Shown in pieces: positions 40,261 to 50,969 of a stretch of DNA of 64,000 nt (the first letter of the stretch is position 1; every line of letters begins with the position of its first letter). This stretch comes from Aidingimonas halophila. Lineage in GTDB: Bacteria; Pseudomonadota; Gammaproteobacteria; Pseudomonadales; Halomonadaceae. A program made the position numbers and the translations under genes. The stretch is from contig NZ_FNNI01000001.1 in NCBI RefSeq assembly GCF_900106955.1, positions 186,001 to 250,000 on the forward strand, given 5' to 3'. The notes beneath the pieces are model-generated. The model was given only the letters and a program-made list of their open reading frames with translations. It searched no databases and was not told the DNA's origin.

Positions 40261-41013
40261 TCACCGATCGGCGCAGACCGCACAGTGAGGATCACGAGGC
40301 ACCTGAAAATGACGCCAGGTCCCTTGCATGCCGTCGAAGGTGGATAATCCGCGATGCCATGTCCCGGCACCACTAAGCACCTTGATCGCTTCCAGTGCCT
40401 GGAAACTACCGATCACCCCAACGAGCGGCGCAACTACGCCATTTTCCGAACAGCGCAATTCATCATCCGACATCCCCTCCTGCGGCGGATACAGACAGGC
40501 ATAGCACGGGCTTTCACTATCACGGGGATCGAACACCGCCAACTGTCCGGAGAAACGAATCGCCGCCCCGGAGACCAGAGGACGACCGGTCGTCACACAG
40601 GCATGATTGATGGCATAACGGCTCGAAAAGCGGTCGGTACAATCGACGACCAGGTCAACACTCGACACGGCCTCGCGCATCGCCTCACCCTCGAGATGGG
40701 ACGTAAGCGTATCGATGCGGCATTGGGGATTGAGCGCCAACGCCGCCGCTCGCGCGGAGTCAGCCTTGTTGCTGCCCAGATCCACCTGGGTATGTGCGAT
40801 CTGACGCTGCAGGTTGGATAATTCGACACGATCAGCGTCGGCAATCGTCAATCGGCCGACACCGGCTGCGGCCAGGTAAAGCGCTACCGGCGACCCAAGT
40901 CCACCGGCACCCACAATCAGAACCCGGCTATTCAGCAAACGCTCCTGTCCATCGATATCGATGGCATCGAGCATGATTTGCCGGCTGTAGCGCAGCAGGG
41001 CCTGATCATCCAT
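40261..41013 (-). CDS. moeB: Molybdopterin-synthase adenylyltransferase MoeB
   Basis: Adenylates the MoaD C-terminus in molybdopterin synthesis; an E1-like ThiF/MoeB fold. The 250-residue protein (E. coli 249) has YSRQIMLDAIDIDGQERLLNS, the nucleotide loop LIVGAGGLGSPVALYLAAAGVG and DADRVELSNLQRQIAH. Two zinc CxxC pairs are visible, in CYACLYPP and at the C-terminus in HCAVCADR. There is no rhodanese domain, so it is MoeB rather than MoeZ. Elsewhere it usually follows prmC; here lrp lies between them. Confidence 0.92.
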   Translation of the reverse strand: MDDQALLRYSRQIMLDAIDIDGQERLLNSRVLIVGAGGLGSPVALYLAAAGVGRLTIADADRVELSNLQRQIAHTQVDLGSNKADSARAAALALNPQCRIDTLTSHLEGEAMREAVSSVDLVVDCTDRFSSRYAINHACVTTGRPLVSGAAIRFSGQLAVFDPRDSESPCYACLYPPQEGMSDDELRCSENGVVAPLVGVIGSFQALEAIKVLSGAGTWHRGLSTFDGMQGTWRHFQVPRDPHCAVCADR

Positions 41014-41030
41014 CGGGTAGCCACTCCAGG

Positions 41031-41531
41031 TTAGTTGTCTTCCAATTCATCCAGGTCCGGCACGTGCAGTGCAAACTCCTCCTTGACCTCCTCCATCACC
41101 ACATAGCTCTTGGACTCCTTGACCCCGGGAAGGGTCAAGACGACATCACCCAACAGCTGGCGATATGCCGACATTTCAGGGATACGACATTTCAGGATGT
41201 AATCGAACTGCCCGGATACCAGGTGGCACTCCTGGATTTGCGGTAACTTGGCAACGGCACGGCGAAACTCGTCGAACACTGCCGGCGACTGTGTTTCCAG
41301 ACTGATCTCTACAAACACCAACAGGTTAGCCTTCAGTGCCTTGGGATCGAGCAAGGCTTTATAGCCACGAATAATGCCGGCACGCTCGAGACGTTTGACA
41401 CGCTCGAGACATGGAGTCGTGGATAACCCCACTTGCGAGGCCAGATCGACATAGGAAACACGTGCATTTTCCTGCAGGCAGCGCAGGATCTTGATATCAA
41501 TACGGTCGAGCGAACGGGTCTTGGCTTTCAT
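41031..41531 (-). CDS. lrp: Leucine-responsive regulator, Lrp/AsnC family
   Basis: Global-type feast/famine regulator of 166 residues. The HTH region (LDRIDIKILRCLQENARVSY, ASQVGLSTTPCLERVKRLERAGIIRGY) and the RAM domain (LLVFVEISLETQSP, IQECHLVSGQFDYILKCRIPEMSAYR, LPGVKESKSYVVMEEVKEE) follow E. coli Lrp closely, although a local paralog is possible. It starts after a 185-base gap from prmC and ends 17 bases before moeB. A GATAT-GGC-ATATC palindrome at 41612-41624 lies 80 bases upstream. It could respond to amino acids produced by the nearby catabolic genes, but this is inference. Confidence 0.9.
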   Translation of the reverse strand: MKAKTRSLDRIDIKILRCLQENARVSYVDLASQVGLSTTPCLERVKRLERAGIIRGYKALLDPKALKANLLVFVEISLETQSPAVFDEFRRAVAKLPQIQECHLVSGQFDYILKCRIPEMSAYRQLLGDVVLTLPGVKESKSYVVMEEVKEEFALHVPDLDELEDN

Positions 41532-41716
41532 CGTGAATCACCACCCGAGCCATTTCAGACGCGCAAACATGGTAGATGATTCGCCCAACATTGGCGGTTT
41601 TTCTAGTTCTCGATATGGCATATCAGCTAGGATCTGAAAAAAACAACGAAGGAAAACACTCTTACCATTAATACCATACCGCAGAACTGGTCTCCAGCCG
41701 CTTGTGCCAGCGCCGC

Positions 41717-42565
41717 TCAACATCGCCCACCGCTGACACGCTCACGCCCGCCCAGATCAGTCCGCGTCACGACATCACCATAACCGGCTTCCAACAACAT
41801 GCCGCGTACCACTTCTCCCTGCTCCGCACCATGCTCCAGAAACAGCCATCCCTTTCGTTTCAGATGATGTCCCGCCCTTGCGATCAGGGATCTAAGATCC
41901 CCCAGCCCATGGGCCGATGCCACCAGTGCAGAACGAGGCTCGAAACGCACATCACCATGATCCAGGTGAGGATCGTCATCGGACAGATACGGTGGGTTGG
42001 CGGCAATGACATCGAACTCCCGCTCCTCGATACTGGCAAACCAGTCACTGACACGGAAATCGGCATTGTCTATCCCCAAACGAACCGCATTGCGTTGGGC
42101 CAGCATCACGGCATCATGAACGACATCGACTCCCAGAACATGCCATTGGGGGCGCTCGCTGGCAAATGCCAGAGCAACGGCACCAGTACCGCACCCCAGG
42201 TCCAGGAACCGTCCCCGAGATCGAACGCCATGTTCCAGTGATACAGTAACAAGCGTTTCCGTATCCGGACGGGGAATCAACGTGGTTGGCGAGGTTTCCA
42301 GCGCCAACCCCCAGAATTCACGATACCCCAACAAATAAGCGACCGGACGACCTTGAGCACGCGCTGCGACAAGGATCTCGAAACGCGCCCGGACCTCGAC
42401 GTCTGACGCCCTATCCCCCCAGGTATACAGCCAACTGCGCTCTACACCCAGCACATGACACAACAGCATCTCGGCATCGCGCCGTGGACTCGGCGAGCCA
42501 GCCGCATCAAGGCGCCTCCCCGCCATTACCAACAATTCATCCAGCGACACGGACAAGATCCTCAC
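41717..42565 (-). CDS. prmC: Release factor glutamine methyltransferase PrmC
   Basis: Methylates the Gln of the GGQ motif in release factors. It is a class-I SAM methyltransferase of 282 residues. The N-terminal helical domain contains [27 protein letters not shown], the SAM-binding motif is [16 protein letters not shown] and the catalytic NPPY is in [13 protein letters not shown]. The start overlaps the prfA stop (ATGA), coupling it to its substrate gene. Confidence 0.95.
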   Translation of the reverse strand: MRILSVSLDELLVMAGRRLDAAGSPSPRRDAEMLLCHVLGVERSWLYTWGDRASDVEVRARFEILVAARAQGRPVAYLLGYREFWGLALETSPTTLIPRPDTETLVTVSLEHGVRSRGRFLDLGCGTGAVALAFASERPQWHVLGVDVVHDAVMLAQRNAVRLGIDNADFRVSDWFASIEEREFDVIAANPPYLSDDDPHLDHGDVRFEPRSALVASAHGLGDLRSLIARAGHHLKRKGWLFLEHGAEQGEVVRGMLLEAGYGDVVTRTDLGGRERVSGGRC

Positions 42566-43647
42566 CCCCCTTGAAGGGCCGCCAACTGTTCTGCTTGGTG
42601 CTCATGCAACAATGGCTCGATCACGTCATCCAGCTCACCCCCCAGGACCTCTCCCAATTTATACAAGGTCAAGTTGATACGATGATCGGTAATGCGCCCC
42701 TGGGGGAAATTATAGGTCCGAATACGCTCACTTCGGTCCCCGGAGCCGACCAATGAGCGCCGGGTATCCGCCTGTTCCTGTCGCTGGCTGTCCACGGCCT
42801 CCTGTTTAAGGCGCGCGGCAAGAAACGCAATGGCTCTGGCACGATTCTTGTGCTGGCTGCGCTCCTCCTGACACTCGACCACCACGCCGGTCGGCAAGTG
42901 AGTGATTCGTACGGCCGAATCCGTGGTATTGACGTGCTGCCCTCCAGCACCGCTCGAGCGAAACGTATCCACACGCAAGTCATTGGGATCGATATCGACC
43001 TCACCAACTTCACGGGCTTCCGGCATGACAGCGACAGTACAGGCGGAGGTATGGATACGTCCCTGGGATTCTGTCGCCGGCACACGTTGCACACGGTGTG
43101 CACCCGATTCGAACTTCAAGCGGGCGTAGACGCCCTCGCCCTTGACCCGTGAAATCAGCTCCTTGTAACCCCCCTGTTCACCGTGGCTGGCACTGACGAT
43201 CTCCACTTGCCAGCCTTGTTTCTCGGCATAACGGGAGTACATACGGAACAGGTCCCCGGCAAACAGGGCCGCCTCATCACCACCAGTACCGGCACGGATC
43301 TCCAGATAGACGTTACGGTCATCATCGGGATCCTTGGGTATCAGCAAACGCAACAGTGTGTCTTCAAGCTCGGCGAGACGTGCATGCCCCTCGGCCAGCT
43401 CCTCTTCCGCCAGCTCACGCATCTCGACGTCACTGTCTCCTGCCAACTGCTGCGCTGCCGCTATATCGTCTTCCACGGCCCGGTAATCCTGCCATGCCGC
43501 TACCAGCTCCTCCAGCTCGGCGTACTCCCGGGAATAACCACGGAATCCCGTCTGATCGGCGATGACGTCCGGGTCGGACAGTAACGCGGCAAGTTCCTCG
43601 AAGCGCTCGTGAAAAGACTCCAGGCGCTGTCGCAACGTCTCTTTCAT
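42562..43647 (-). CDS. prfA: Peptide chain release factor 1
   Basis: Terminates translation at UAA and UAG. The 361-residue protein (E. coli 360) has [30 protein letters not shown] and the hydrolytic GGQ motif in [20 protein letters not shown] near residue 235. RF1-type conservation runs through the C-terminal half. The frame is open upstream to 43782, but the ATG at 43647 ([16 protein letters not shown]) matches family starts. It lies 28 bases after hemA and overlaps prmC. Confidence 0.96.
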   Translation of the reverse strand: MKETLRQRLESFHERFEELAALLSDPDVIADQTGFRGYSREYAELEELVAAWQDYRAVEDDIAAAQQLAGDSDVEMRELAEEELAEGHARLAELEDTLLRLLIPKDPDDDRNVYLEIRAGTGGDEAALFAGDLFRMYSRYAEKQGWQVEIVSASHGEQGGYKELISRVKGEGVYARLKFESGAHRVQRVPATESQGRIHTSACTVAVMPEAREVGEVDIDPNDLRVDTFRSSGAGGQHVNTTDSAVRITHLPTGVVVECQEERSQHKNRARAIAFLAARLKQEAVDSQRQEQADTRRSLVGSGDRSERIRTYNFPQGRITDHRINLTLYKLGEVLGGELDDVIEPLLHEHQAEQLAALQGG

Positions 43648-43675
43648 GCAGGATCCTGTAACGGTGAAACAGTCG

Positions 43676-44947
43676 TCATGAATCGCCGGACCGTGACGAA
43701 TCAAACAATAACGCCTCGGCAGCGGCGATGATGTCATGCCGCTCGGCTCCCGAGGCTTCGCGAAGGCCCAGGGTCGGCCCATGCATCAATTTGTTGGCCA
43801 GTTGGCGGGTCAGGCGCGAAACCACCTTTTCCGGATCTTCGCCACGCGCAAGTTGTGCCAGCGCCTGAGATTCCACCTCGGCTCTCACGGCCTCGCCCTG
43901 TTCGCGATAGCGGCGGATCAAGTCCCCAGCACTCCTGATGCGACGCTCATGCTGCCAACTCCCCACCCCTTGTTCGATCAACGATTCTGCCTGTTCGGCT
44001 GCCAATTGCCGATGTCGGCGATTCTCTTCGATAACCTCATGGAGATCATCGACGGTATATAGAAACACGTCCCCCAACTCGCCGACCTCGGGTTCGATAT
44101 CACGTGGCACGGCAATATCGACCATGAATACCGGTCGGTGTCGGCGCCGTTTCAGCGCCCGCTCGACCATTCCTTTACCCAAAATGGGTAAAGGCGATGC
44201 GGTGGATGAAATCACGATATCGGCATGGACCAACACCTCGGGAATTTCGTCTAGCGTGACGGCCCGTCCATCGAACTGCCGTGTCAACACCTCGGCACGC
44301 TCGCGAGTGCGGTTGGCCACGACGAGATTTCTCACTCCCGCCTCACGCAGGTGGCGCGCCACCAGCTCGATCGTTTCCCCCGCACCGATCAACAATGCCG
44401 AGGAACGGGAAAAATCATCGAAGATGTGGCTGGCCATGCTCACCGCCGCATAGGCGACCGACACGGGATTTTCACCAATTCCGGTTTCGGTTCTGACCTG
44501 TTTGGCAATCGCGAAGGTATGCTGGAACAAGCGCTCCAGCTCTCCACCCAGACCACTATGCTCCCGAGCGAGTTGGTAAGCCTCCTTGAGCTGCCCCAGA
44601 ATCTGCGGCTCGCCCAACACCATGGAGTCGAGTCCTACAGCAACACGCATCAGGTGCCTGGCAGCTTCGACATCCAGATAATGGTAGGCACAACCCGCGA
44701 GGTCCTCTATCGGCAATCCATGAAAGCGGCCCAGCCAATCCAGGATAGGCCGCTCACCCTGAGTATCATGCGTCACGCAATACAGTTCTGTTCGATTGCA
44801 CGTCGACAATACCGCCGCTTCACTGACTTCAGGCAGCGCGCGTAATTCCGCCAAGGCCGATTCCAGTTGAACCGGCGTAAAGGCAACCTGCTCCCGCATG
44901 TCCACGGCAGCGGTATTATGATTGATTCCGAGGGCCAACAGCGTCAT
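43676..44947 (-). CDS. hemA: Glutamyl-tRNA reductase
   Basis: Reduces Glu-tRNA(Glu) to glutamate-1-semialdehyde, the first step of C5 haem synthesis. The 423-residue protein has the catalytic Cys50 in [11 protein letters not shown], the NADPH-binding [32 protein letters not shown] and [16 protein letters not shown]. It is the first gene of hemA-prfA-prmC. It is transcribed divergently from the TPR lipoprotein gene, with 166 bases between them. Confidence 0.95.
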   Translation of the reverse strand: MTLLALGINHNTAAVDMREQVAFTPVQLESALAELRALPEVSEAAVLSTCNRTELYCVTHDTQGERPILDWLGRFHGLPIEDLAGCAYHYLDVEAARHLMRVAVGLDSMVLGEPQILGQLKEAYQLAREHSGLGGELERLFQHTFAIAKQVRTETGIGENPVSVAYAAVSMASHIFDDFSRSSALLIGAGETIELVARHLREAGVRNLVVANRTRERAEVLTRQFDGRAVTLDEIPEVLVHADIVISSTASPLPILGKGMVERALKRRRHRPVFMVDIAVPRDIEPEVGELGDVFLYTVDDLHEVIEENRRHRQLAAEQAESLIEQGVGSWQHERRIRSAGDLIRRYREQGEAVRAEVESQALAQLARGEDPEKVVSRLTRQLANKLMHGPTLGLREASGAERHDIIAAAEALLFDSSRSGDS

Positions 44948-45113
44948 TCGTCAGGGTCTTTGCTTATGCTCATCAAGGCGTTCACGGCGAAGGTATCTTG
45001 ACCGAATGCCGTTATTCTACCACAGCCCACATCACTGACACGCCCCAACCGATGCTTTGCCCGTGGCAATCGAGCCGTTATGCTGAGCGCTCGGCACATT
45101 GAACGAGGCCTCC

Positions 45114-46853
45114 ATGCGCGTAAGCTTGTCACTTTTCGCACTGGGATTTACCAGTCTGGTCACACTGACCGGTTGCGAGGGGCTGGTTACCAAACCGGCG
45201 AATGTCAACTCGTCAGACGATCCCATGGCTGGCGCGCCTCCCATTGAAAAAGGGTTGGATGCCGACGGCCTGTCGACACTCCTGACGGCCGAATTCGCCG
45301 GGCAGCGCGGCGACTACCGGCGTGCCAGCCGGGATTATCTCGAAGTCGCTGGACGTTACGATTCCATTCCTCTCATTGAACGGGCGGCTCTGGCAGCGCG
45401 TTTCGCCGACGACCGGGAGTTACTGGAAACGATCACGGAACGCTGGCAACAACTGGCCCCGGAGGCCGAGGCCCCTATTCGCCTCCTGGGCAGCCTGGCG
45501 CTACAACGTGGTGACTGGGAAGCCGCCCTGGCACAACGGCTGGCATTGGTAGAGCGCGGCGGTCAAGGGGAGTTGACCGATTTTGCCGATATGGCGATCG
45601 ACCGTGGAGCGCCGCTGGAGCCGTTGCTGACCCAACTGCACCGCTATCTCGATGAAAGGGACCAGAGTCAACGCGCGCAATATCCGGATATCGTGCTGGC
45701 TACCGCCCAGCTTGAAGCAGCCAATGGCGATCACGAATCGGCACGGACACGATTGGAGGCACTGGCCGACGACTCACCCGAAATGCCTGAATTATGGCTG
45801 GCTCGAAGTAATATTGCGCTGGAAACCGAGCGCCCGGCCGAAGCAAAAGAGGCCGCTCAGCAGGGGTTGGACCTGGCACCGGATGATGACCGCTTCATTC
45901 TTCTCCTGGCTCAGAGTGAGCTGATGCTGGGCAATCCGGACCGGGCTGAGGTGCAGACCAGCACGCTACTGGAGCGTCATCCCGACAATGACGACCTACG
46001 ACTGGCCGTGGCGCAGCTGTATCTCGATGAAAATCTCACGGAACCGGCTCGTCGGCTACTATTGCCAATGACCGATCGAGACACTCCGCCGCCACGCGCC
46101 TTCATGCTGTTGGGGAGGATCGCTGCCGAGACCGGCGAGACCGACAATGCCCTGCTTTACTTTCGTCAGGTTCCACCGGGAGAGCATTTCCTGCAGTCAC
46201 GGCAGCTGGCCGCGCAAACGCTCATCGACCATGATCGTCTTGAACAGGCGCGCGAGTTCCTGCATATCGAGCGGCTTCGCCACGAGGAACAGGCCGCGGA
46301 CCTGATCGCTCTAGAGGTGGAACTGCTGGATCAGGAGGGACTGGAGGAGGACGCCGATCAATTGCTGAACCAAGCCGTCGAGGCCGATCCCGACTCTGCG
46401 GATTTGCGTTATGTGCGCGCCATGCGGTCCTTCAATAACGATGACCTTGATGCCATGGAGCGGGACCTCAAGCAGGTTATCGATAATGACCCTGACAACG
46501 CGACAGCCCTCAATGCGCTCGGTTACACCCTGACCGACATGACCGAGCGTCATGAAGAAGCCAGAGAACTGATCGAACGCGCCCATGAGCTGGAACCGGA
46601 CAACCCCGCCATTCTCGACAGCATGGGATGGGTCTATTACAAGCTGGGACAACATGAGCGCGCACTGCCGTATCTCCGGCGTGCCTATGCCGCCATGCCG
46701 GATCAGGAAGTGGCGGCCCACCTGATTGAAGTTCTGTGGGTACTGGACAAACGCGATGAGGCGCGGGAACTACTGCAAGAAAGTCAGGAACGCTTTGATT
46801 CGCGCCCCTTGATCGAGGACCTGCTCGAACGGCGACCCGACCTGATACAGTAA
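45114..46853 (+). CDS. TPR-repeat lipoprotein (PA4667-like)
   Basis: Predicted outer-membrane lipoprotein of unknown mechanism. The 579-residue sequence starts MRVSLSLFALGFTSLVTLTGC, a lipoprotein signal with the lipobox Cys at about residue 21. At least eight helical TPR-like repeats follow, clearest in the C-terminal half (NALGYTLTDMTERHEEARELIERAHELEPDNPAILDSMGWVYYKLGQ, quoted as a landmark). Start 45114 is preferred over an in-frame ATG at 45099. The position between hemA (divergent) and lolB is conserved in Pseudomonas. Confidence 0.82.
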   Translation: MRVSLSLFALGFTSLVTLTGCEGLVTKPANVNSSDDPMAGAPPIEKGLDADGLSTLLTAEFAGQRGDYRRASRDYLEVAGRYDSIPLIERAALAARFADDRELLETITERWQQLAPEAEAPIRLLGSLALQRGDWEAALAQRLALVERGGQGELTDFADMAIDRGAPLEPLLTQLHRYLDERDQSQRAQYPDIVLATAQLEAANGDHESARTRLEALADDSPEMPELWLARSNIALETERPAEAKEAAQQGLDLAPDDDRFILLLAQSELMLGNPDRAEVQTSTLLERHPDNDDLRLAVAQLYLDENLTEPARRLLLPMTDRDTPPPRAFMLLGRIAAETGETDNALLYFRQVPPGEHFLQSRQLAAQTLIDHDRLEQAREFLHIERLRHEEQAADLIALEVELLDQEGLEEDADQLLNQAVEADPDSADLRYVRAMRSFNNDDLDAMERDLKQVIDNDPDNATALNALGYTLTDMTERHEEARELIERAHELEPDNPAILDSMGWVYYKLGQHERALPYLRRAYAAMPDQEVAAHLIEVLWVLDKRDEARELLQESQERFDSRPLIEDLLERRPDLIQ

Positions 46854-46880
46854 CCGATCATCGATCGTAACGAGAACGCC

Positions 46881-47486
46881 ATGACCCGATTATTCACAGT
46901 ATTTCTGTTCACCGTATTGATGGTCGGCTGCGCCAGTCGTCCGCCCTCTCACGAAGACGGCCCTCAACCGGGCCAATGGGATGCGCAAGAGTCAACACTC
47001 GAAGCGCTCGAGCGCTGGCAATTGGTTGGCAAGGTCGGGCTACGCCTTCCCAACGATTCCACCAGCGCCAACCTGGACTGGCATCAGGGCGCAGCCTACT
47101 ACCGCATGATGCTGACTGGCCCCTTCGGGTCCGGCCGAAGCGTCCTTGAAGGCCGTTCTGATGAAGTGACGTTAACGACTGGTGAAGGTCGCTTTGAAGC
47201 CGAGACACCAGAAGCGCTGATGCAGGAGCAACTCGGTTGGTCCCTGCCCGTCTCGTCGCTTCATTATTGGGTGCGCGGCCTGCCTGCACCCGACAGGGCA
47301 AGCCAGCGTGAAATGGATGACCGAGGCTTCCCCGCTGAACTCGATCAGGATGGCTGGACGATCGAATATCGTGACTGGACTCTCGTGGAAGACTTATGGC
47401 TGCCACGCCGGATGGTCATGACGCAAGATGATGTCCGTGCCACTCTGGTGGTCAACGAATGGGAACCGCAGGTAGACAATGATTGA
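46881..47486 (+). CDS. lolB: Outer-membrane lipoprotein receptor LolB
   Basis: Accepts lipoproteins from LolA and inserts them into the outer membrane. The 201-residue protein has a lipoprotein signal with lipobox LMVGC (Cys at residue 17). Next come ERWQLVGKVGLRLPNDSTSANLDWHQ, typical of LolB, and the unclosed beta-barrel region ending WLPRRMVMTQDDVRATLVVNEW. It overlaps ispE by eight bases, the conserved lolB-ispE-tRNA-prs arrangement. Confidence 0.93.
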   Translation: MTRLFTVFLFTVLMVGCASRPPSHEDGPQPGQWDAQESTLEALERWQLVGKVGLRLPNDSTSANLDWHQGAAYYRMMLTGPFGSGRSVLEGRSDEVTLTTGEGRFEAETPEALMQEQLGWSLPVSSLHYWVRGLPAPDRASQREMDDRGFPAELDQDGWTIEYRDWTLVEDLWLPRRMVMTQDDVRATLVVNEWEPQVDND

Positions 47487-48354
47487 TGTGGAGAGCACCG
47501 AACTACGTCTCCCTGCACCGGCGAAGCTCAATCGTCTACTGCATATCACTGGCCGGCGCAACGATGGTTACCATGAGCTGCAGACGCTGTTCCAGTTTCT
47601 CGACATCAGCGATACGCTGGATTTCCGCCGTCGCGACGATGGGCATATTCGTCTTGAACCGCCTTTGCCGACGATCGCCGAGGCAGACAATCTCATCGTG
47701 CGGGCGGCTCGTCTGCTTCAACAGCAGAGTGGCACCCGCTACGGTATCGATATTCGCCTACACAAGCGCTTGCCCATCGGCGGCGGACTTGGCGGCGGAA
47801 GCTCCAATGCCGCCACGACATTGCTGGCCCTCGACCGACTCTGGTGCCTGGGCCTGGATGCCGACCGCCTTGCAGAACTCGGTCTGACCCTGGGCGCTGA
47901 TGTCCCGGTCTTCGTGAGAGGCAGGGCGGCCTGGGCCGAAGGCGTCGGCGAACGGCTTCAGCCGGTTGATGATCGCCTCGACCAGCCCTGGTTCCTGGTC
48001 ATTCATCCAAACGTATCCATTGCCACGGCAGACGTCTTCAACTCGCCGGAATTGACACGAGACACCCCCCCGATTAGTATGGCGCGCGCACTGCAGGGGG
48101 GTGTCTCGACTTGGCGAAACGACTGTGAAAGCGTCGTCAGAACCATGTATCCGTCAGTCGATGCCGCCATGAACTGGTTGTCAACACAAGCGCCCAGCAT
48201 GCTCACAGGCACTGGTGCATGCGTGTTCGCTCAATTGACCAGTGAACGGCAAGCCGATAGCCTGCTGGCCCGAGCGGCTGAGCACTGGCAGGCCTTCAAG
48301 GCACGCGGCTGCAATTTATCCCCCCTTCATGCAGCTCTGGGATGTCGCAACTGA
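47479..48354 (+). CDS. ispE: 4-diphosphocytidyl-2-C-methyl-D-erythritol kinase
   Basis: GHMP kinase of the MEP isoprenoid pathway. The 291-residue protein has the N-terminal motif PAPAKLNRLLHITGRRNDGYHELQT, the ATP loop LPIGGGLGGGSSNAATTLL near residue 100 and GADVPVFVRGRAAWAEGVGE. The C-terminal GHMP motif lies in SMLTGTGACVFAQ. It starts within the lolB coding end. The 80 bases after it lead to the tRNA-Gln gene. Confidence 0.95.
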   Translation: MIDVESTELRLPAPAKLNRLLHITGRRNDGYHELQTLFQFLDISDTLDFRRRDDGHIRLEPPLPTIAEADNLIVRAARLLQQQSGTRYGIDIRLHKRLPIGGGLGGGSSNAATTLLALDRLWCLGLDADRLAELGLTLGADVPVFVRGRAAWAEGVGERLQPVDDRLDQPWFLVIHPNVSIATADVFNSPELTRDTPPISMARALQGGVSTWRNDCESVVRTMYPSVDAAMNWLSTQAPSMLTGTGACVFAQLTSERQADSLLARAAEHWQAFKARGCNLSPLHAALGCRN

Positions 48355-48434
48355 TCACGACAGGACTCGAATCCAGTTGTTCCCATGCGGTAGCAACACG
48401 CATCGAGACTGTCGATCCGCCAAGCAGGTGTTAC

Positions 48435-48509
<75 letters not shown>

Positions 48510-48578
48510 TTTCTCTTTGGACTCATGGCTTGTCGGCATCCCTGCAAGAGATTCCCAAGACTGCAAAGGTGGCTGCGC

Positions 48579-49520
48579 GTGTCTAAATTGATGGTTTTCA
48601 CCGGGAACGCCAATCCCGAACTCGCCCGAAAGATTGCCGAGGGACTCGACAATCGGCTTGGCCATGCCACGGTCGGACAATTCAGTGACGGCGAGATCGC
48701 GGTCGAGATCAATGAGAATGTCCGTGGCAAAGATATTTTCATCCTGCAGTCTACCTGCGCACCGACCAACGACAACCTGATGGAGCTGATCCTGATGGTG
48801 GACGCGTTGCGTCGGGCTTCAGCCACTCGAATCACGGCCGTCATTCCGTACTTCGGTTACGCTCGCCAGGATCGTCGCGTACGCTCTTCTCGCGTGCCCA
48901 TTTCGGCCAAGGTGGTCGCCGATATGATGGTCAAGGCCGGAGTCGATCGGGTCATGACCATGGACCTGCATGCCGATCAGATCCAAGGCTTCTTCGACGT
49001 TCCGGTCGACAATGTTTATGGCTCTCCGATCCTGCTAGACGATATCGAACGCCAGAATTATGATGACCTGGTCGTGGTTTCCCCCGACGTCGGCGGCGTG
49101 GTAAGGGCGCGAGCCATCGCGAAGCAACTCAATGCCGATCTCGCTATCATCGACAAGCGCCGCCCCCAGGCCAACCAGGCCCAGGTCATGCATATCATCG
49201 GCGATATCGATGATCGGACCTGTGTTGTCGTCGATGACATGGTCGACACCGCCGGCACGCTCTGCAAGGCTGCCGAAGCGCTGAAGAGCCATGGTGCACG
49301 TCGTGCCGTGGCCTACGCCACGCACCCGATTCTTTCGGGCCCGGCGATCGACAACATCAGCGGGTCGGTACTCGACGAACTGGTCGTTGCCGACACGATA
49401 CCACTGTCCGAAGCGGCACGTCGCAGTGGGAAGATACGCCAACTGTCGGTCGCGGGATTGATTGCCGAGGCCATTCGCCGAGTCAGCAACGAAGAATCCG
49501 TCAGCGCCATGTTCCACTGA
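48579..49520 (+). CDS. prs: Ribose-phosphate pyrophosphokinase
   Basis: Makes PRPP from ribose 5-phosphate and ATP for nucleotide, His and Trp synthesis. The 313-residue protein has [21 protein letters not shown], the catalytic-flap segment [27 protein letters not shown] and the PRPP loop [14 protein letters not shown] near residue 215. It ends [14 protein letters not shown]. The GTG at 48579 ([15 protein letters not shown]) matches Pseudomonas Prs ([13 protein letters not shown]) and has AAAGGTGG upstream; the frame to 48525 crosses the area just after the tRNA. Confidence 0.95.
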   Translation: MSKLMVFTGNANPELARKIAEGLDNRLGHATVGQFSDGEIAVEINENVRGKDIFILQSTCAPTNDNLMELILMVDALRRASATRITAVIPYFGYARQDRRVRSSRVPISAKVVADMMVKAGVDRVMTMDLHADQIQGFFDVPVDNVYGSPILLDDIERQNYDDLVVVSPDVGGVVRARAIAKQLNADLAIIDKRRPQANQAQVMHIIGDIDDRTCVVVDDMVDTAGTLCKAAEALKSHGARRAVAYATHPILSGPAIDNISGSVLDELVVADTIPLSEAARRSGKIRQLSVAGLIAEAIRRVSNEESVSAMFH

Positions 49521-49543
49521 AGACGACATGGCGTCGGATACGC

Positions 49544-49557
49544 GCGCCTTCGGGCGC
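49544..49557 (+). terminator. GCGCC-TTCG-GGCGC hairpin after prs
   Basis: Five-base GC stem with a stable TTCG tetraloop, 23 bases after the prs stop. There is no immediate T-run; a T-rich stretch comes only near 49598-49606. It may attenuate read-through into rplY. Confidence 0.4.
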
Positions 49558-49626
49558 TGATGAAAGCGCCGGAGCCTGGTCGCGGGCCCGAGCGTTTTCC
49601 TTTTTTAACTATGAGGTTATTAACCA

Positions 49627-50322
49627 ATGTCAGATTACACACTTACCGGTAACGTTCGCCACGACCTGGGGAAAGGTGCGAGCCGCCGCCTGCGTCGTGC
49701 GAACCTTCAAGTGCCCGCCATCATTTACGGTGGCACCAAGGCACCGCAGGCCATCGCCATCGACAAGACGATCTTTTACAAGTCGATCGACGAAGAAGCC
49801 TTCTTCTCCTCGCTGATCACACTCGATATCGATGGTCAAAAAGAGCAGGTCGTCGTTCGTGACCTGCAACGGCATCCCCACAAACCACTGGTTACCCATG
49901 CCGACTTCCTGCGCGTCGACGCGGCCCAGGAATTGACGATGAACGTCCCCTTGCACGTCATCGGTGAAGAAGACTGCCGTGGCATCAAGGAACAGGACGG
50001 TGTCCTGCATATCCTGGCGACCGACATCGAAGTCAGCTGCTTGCCGAAGCACCTTCCCGAATACCTTGAAGTCGACATCAGCGACCTCGAGCTCGGCGAC
50101 ACACTGCATATTTCGGACCTCAAGCTGCCCGAGGGTGTCACGTCTGTCGCACTGTCACACGGTGAAGACCACGACGCCGGCGTCGTCAGCATCACGCATC
50201 CGACGCGCGGTACCACCGAGGGCGACGAGGAAGAAGAGCAAGCCGCAGAAGCTGGCGAATCTGCCTCGGAAGAGCCTGAATCAGACAGCAGCGAAGGTGA
50301 CGAAGAGAACAAGGGCGAATAA
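49627..50322 (+). CDS. rplY: 50S ribosomal protein L25 (long CTC form)
   Basis: Binds 5S rRNA. The 231-residue protein has the L25 domain ([52 protein letters not shown]) and the C-terminal CTC/TL5 beta domain ([21 protein letters not shown]). A highly acidic tail of about 35 residues (Glu, Asp, Ser) ends NKGE. The tail suits a salt-tolerant proteome. It follows prs by 106 bases and precedes pth. Confidence 0.95.
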   Translation: MSDYTLTGNVRHDLGKGASRRLRRANLQVPAIIYGGTKAPQAIAIDKTIFYKSIDEEAFFSSLITLDIDGQKEQVVVRDLQRHPHKPLVTHADFLRVDAAQELTMNVPLHVIGEEDCRGIKEQDGVLHILATDIEVSCLPKHLPEYLEVDISDLELGDTLHISDLKLPEGVTSVALSHGEDHDAGVVSITHPTRGTTEGDEEEEQAAEAGESASEEPESDSSEGDEENKGE

Positions 50323-50364
50323 TCCACGTCTGATCGTTTCGCCATCAACCTGAAGGGCATCGGC

Positions 50365-50955
50365 ATGAGCCAAGTGAAAGCGATCATCGGTCTGGGCAAC
50401 CCCGGACCGAAATACGACAACACGCGGCACAATGCCGGTGCCTGGGTCATCGAGGCCGTAGCGAAGCATCATAATGTGCCGTTGCGTCTCGAAAAGAAAT
50501 TCCAGGCTCTGTATGCCCGATTATCGTTGGCAGGCGAAGATCGATACCTGTTATTTCCCCAAACCTACATGAATCGCAGCGGCGCTTCCGTCGCTGCCTT
50601 TTGTCAGTTTTTCAAGCTGTCGCCTCCGGAACTGCTGGTCGCTCATGACGAGCTGGACCTCCTGCCCGGCACCGCCCGCTACAAGCATGGCGGAGGTCAT
50701 GGCGGGCACAATGGCCTTCGAGACATTGCCAGTGCGCTCGGTAATGATAAATCCTTTTCTCGCATTCGCGTCGGGATCGGACACCCAGGCGATTCAAGCC
50801 AAGTGACCCAATACGTGCTGGGAAACCCTGGCAAGGCAGAGCGGGCGGCGATTGACGCCGTGCTGGAGGAAATTCTGGCGACGCTCCCCCTGACCTTAGA
50901 GGGAGAATGGTCCAAAGCCATGAATCGGCTGCATAGTTTTTCAGCCTCCAAATGA
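50365..50955 (+). CDS. pth: Peptidyl-tRNA hydrolase
   Basis: Recycles peptidyl-tRNA dropped from ribosomes. The 196-residue protein (E. coli 194) has AIIGLGNPGPKYDNTRHNAG with catalytic His22, PQTYMNRSGASVAAF, the Asp in LLVAHDELDLLPGTARYK and the GGGHGGHNGLRDI loop. It also has RIRVGIGHPG and VTQYVLGNP. Gene order prs-rplY-pth-ychF is standard. Confidence 0.96.
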   Translation: MSQVKAIIGLGNPGPKYDNTRHNAGAWVIEAVAKHHNVPLRLEKKFQALYARLSLAGEDRYLLFPQTYMNRSGASVAAFCQFFKLSPPELLVAHDELDLLPGTARYKHGGGHGGHNGLRDIASALGNDKSFSRIRVGIGHPGDSSQVTQYVLGNPGKAERAAIDAVLEEILATLPLTLEGEWSKAMNRLHSFSASK

Positions 50956-50969
50956 GCAGTCAGTCATAA

